Made by a program: the position numbers and the translations under genes. DNA of 64,000 nucleotides from Mesostigma viride (taxonomy: Eukaryota; Streptophyta; Mesostigmatophyceae; Mesostigmatales; Mesostigmataceae): the NCBI GenBank assembly GCA_009746045.1, contig RPFO01000065.1:8936542-9000541 (forward strand), given 5' to 3'. How positions within the stretch are numbered: the stretch's first letter is position 1; the number at the start of each line of letters is the position of its first letter. The notes below the pieces were generated by a model, which did not search any database, was not told the origin of the DNA, and saw only the letters and a list, made by a program, of their open reading frames with translations. This document shows, piece after piece, positions 63,056 to 64,000 of this stretch.

Positions 63056-64000
63056 GGGTTCTCAAGAGAAAGCGTTCTGAGGTGCCCCAGTGGGGGCTTG
63101 ATGACGTGCTTAGGAGGCAGCGTGAAGAGGCATGAGGGGGCTCGGTCAAGCCTGAAGTGGGCACCGGGGAAGCTTCAGGCTGGGTTATGCATTCCCGTAC
63201 CCCTGGGCCCCACATTTATTATTGTGCCTGGGGGCCCAGGCATGTTTTTTTTTTGCCGTACGATGTGCCTCGGATGAGTTGTGCTTCAGATGGGTTCCAT
63301 GTTGTCGCCCAGGAAATCGATTCGCCGGGATAAGAAATGGCTAGCGTGCACTGAACTTGTGGGGGTAGTTTCTGAGGCAAGTATGAGGGTCACCTGGGCA
63401 GTTGTGTCGATAATCAACTATTGGCCCCCGTTGGGGTCCATGAACAACTTACATGATAAGACTTACAAAAGCACACTCCTCTTGTTGAGAGCCTAGAGGT
63501 TTCAGTCTGCATACGAAGGCAACGCTCGATATGCCGGCTATATTTATGAGGACGCACCCGTCTCATGCGCGGTGCATGGCATGTGTGTTCCTAGGTATAG
63601 CGAGCTGCAGAAATATAAATTCAAGATAGAACTGTGCATGCATATTCCTACACCTGGGGTAGTGAGGATCACAATATAGCTAGCAATCTGCCGGCCCCCC
63701 GGGCATGCATGCATGCATGCATGCATGCATGCATGTGCCAGCCTCCGGGCGGCCAGAGCTAGTACGTGCTGTATCATCGATGTTATACTAGTATAGCCAG
63801 TATGCATGCCTCACTTGCTATATACGTCGATATGGAGCCCTATATAGGCATCATCGAGCAGGCTTGTTATAGCTGGATCAAATAGCTGGAGCCAGCAAGA
63901 CGAAAATGTATAGTAGCTTCCGGCCCCACGGCTCGCCGACCAGCCTGATGGATATCCATCGTTCCGCGGGCAGGTTATATATATTAAAATTTTTAATTAC
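63056..64000. other. Right edge: SCYL1 3' flank, no further gene
   Basis: A ten-base T run at about 63245 and a (GCAT)n tract at 63702-63735. Short frames only. Confidence 0.55.
63702..63735 (+). repeat. (GCAT)n palindromic tetramer tract
   Basis: Eight to nine units of a self-complementary tetramer. Confidence 0.95.

Overview
The window looks like a piece of the nuclear genome of a flagellate green alga (Viridiplantae). Three things suggest this. GC-rich exons with GT-AG introns sit in AT-richer, repeat-laden DNA. The giant coiled-coil gene has the end motifs I know from land-plant golgins. Delta-tubulin, a basal-body gene normally kept only by lineages with triplet microtubules, is present. 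The species cannot be fixed from this sequence alone.

Layout. (1) About 1.2-5.8 kb, minus strand: the first six exons of a delta-tubulin gene that runs off the left edge or into unresolved sequence. (2) 7.37-36.55 kb, plus strand: one 29-kb gene of about 22 exons encoding a giant tail-anchored coiled-coil protein of about 3,050 residues. I assembled it from consecutive exons with matching splice phases; two exons (31.0 and 32.7 kb) are tentative. Its introns carry most of the micro- and minisatellites and a Tc1/mariner-like MITE. (3) 36.6-53.9 kb: no gene I can support. This is a nested transposon field holding three TTAA-flanked (piggyBac-like) elements, FAR1/MULE and Harbinger-like transposase fragments, a LINE 3' end, dispersed repeats and satellites. 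(4) 54.0-55.8 kb, minus strand: exons of an unidentified membrane protein beside two large tandem arrays. (5) 57.6-59.2 kb, minus strand: the 5' exons of an ARV1 gene, with its 3' part unresolved. (6) 60.25-63.06 kb, plus strand: a single-exon SCYL1-type pseudokinase gene, followed by repeat-bearing intergenic DNA to the right edge.

Functional theme. Three of the recognised genes act on the endomembrane system (golgin-like tether, ARV1 in ER lipid/sterol handling, SCYL1 in COPI traffic) and one on basal bodies. There is no operon logic. Two divergent gene pairs (delta-tubulin/golgin and ARV1/SCYL1) have 1.0-1.6 kb between their start codons and may share promoter regions. Family assignments are from residue motifs read by eye; no database search was run.
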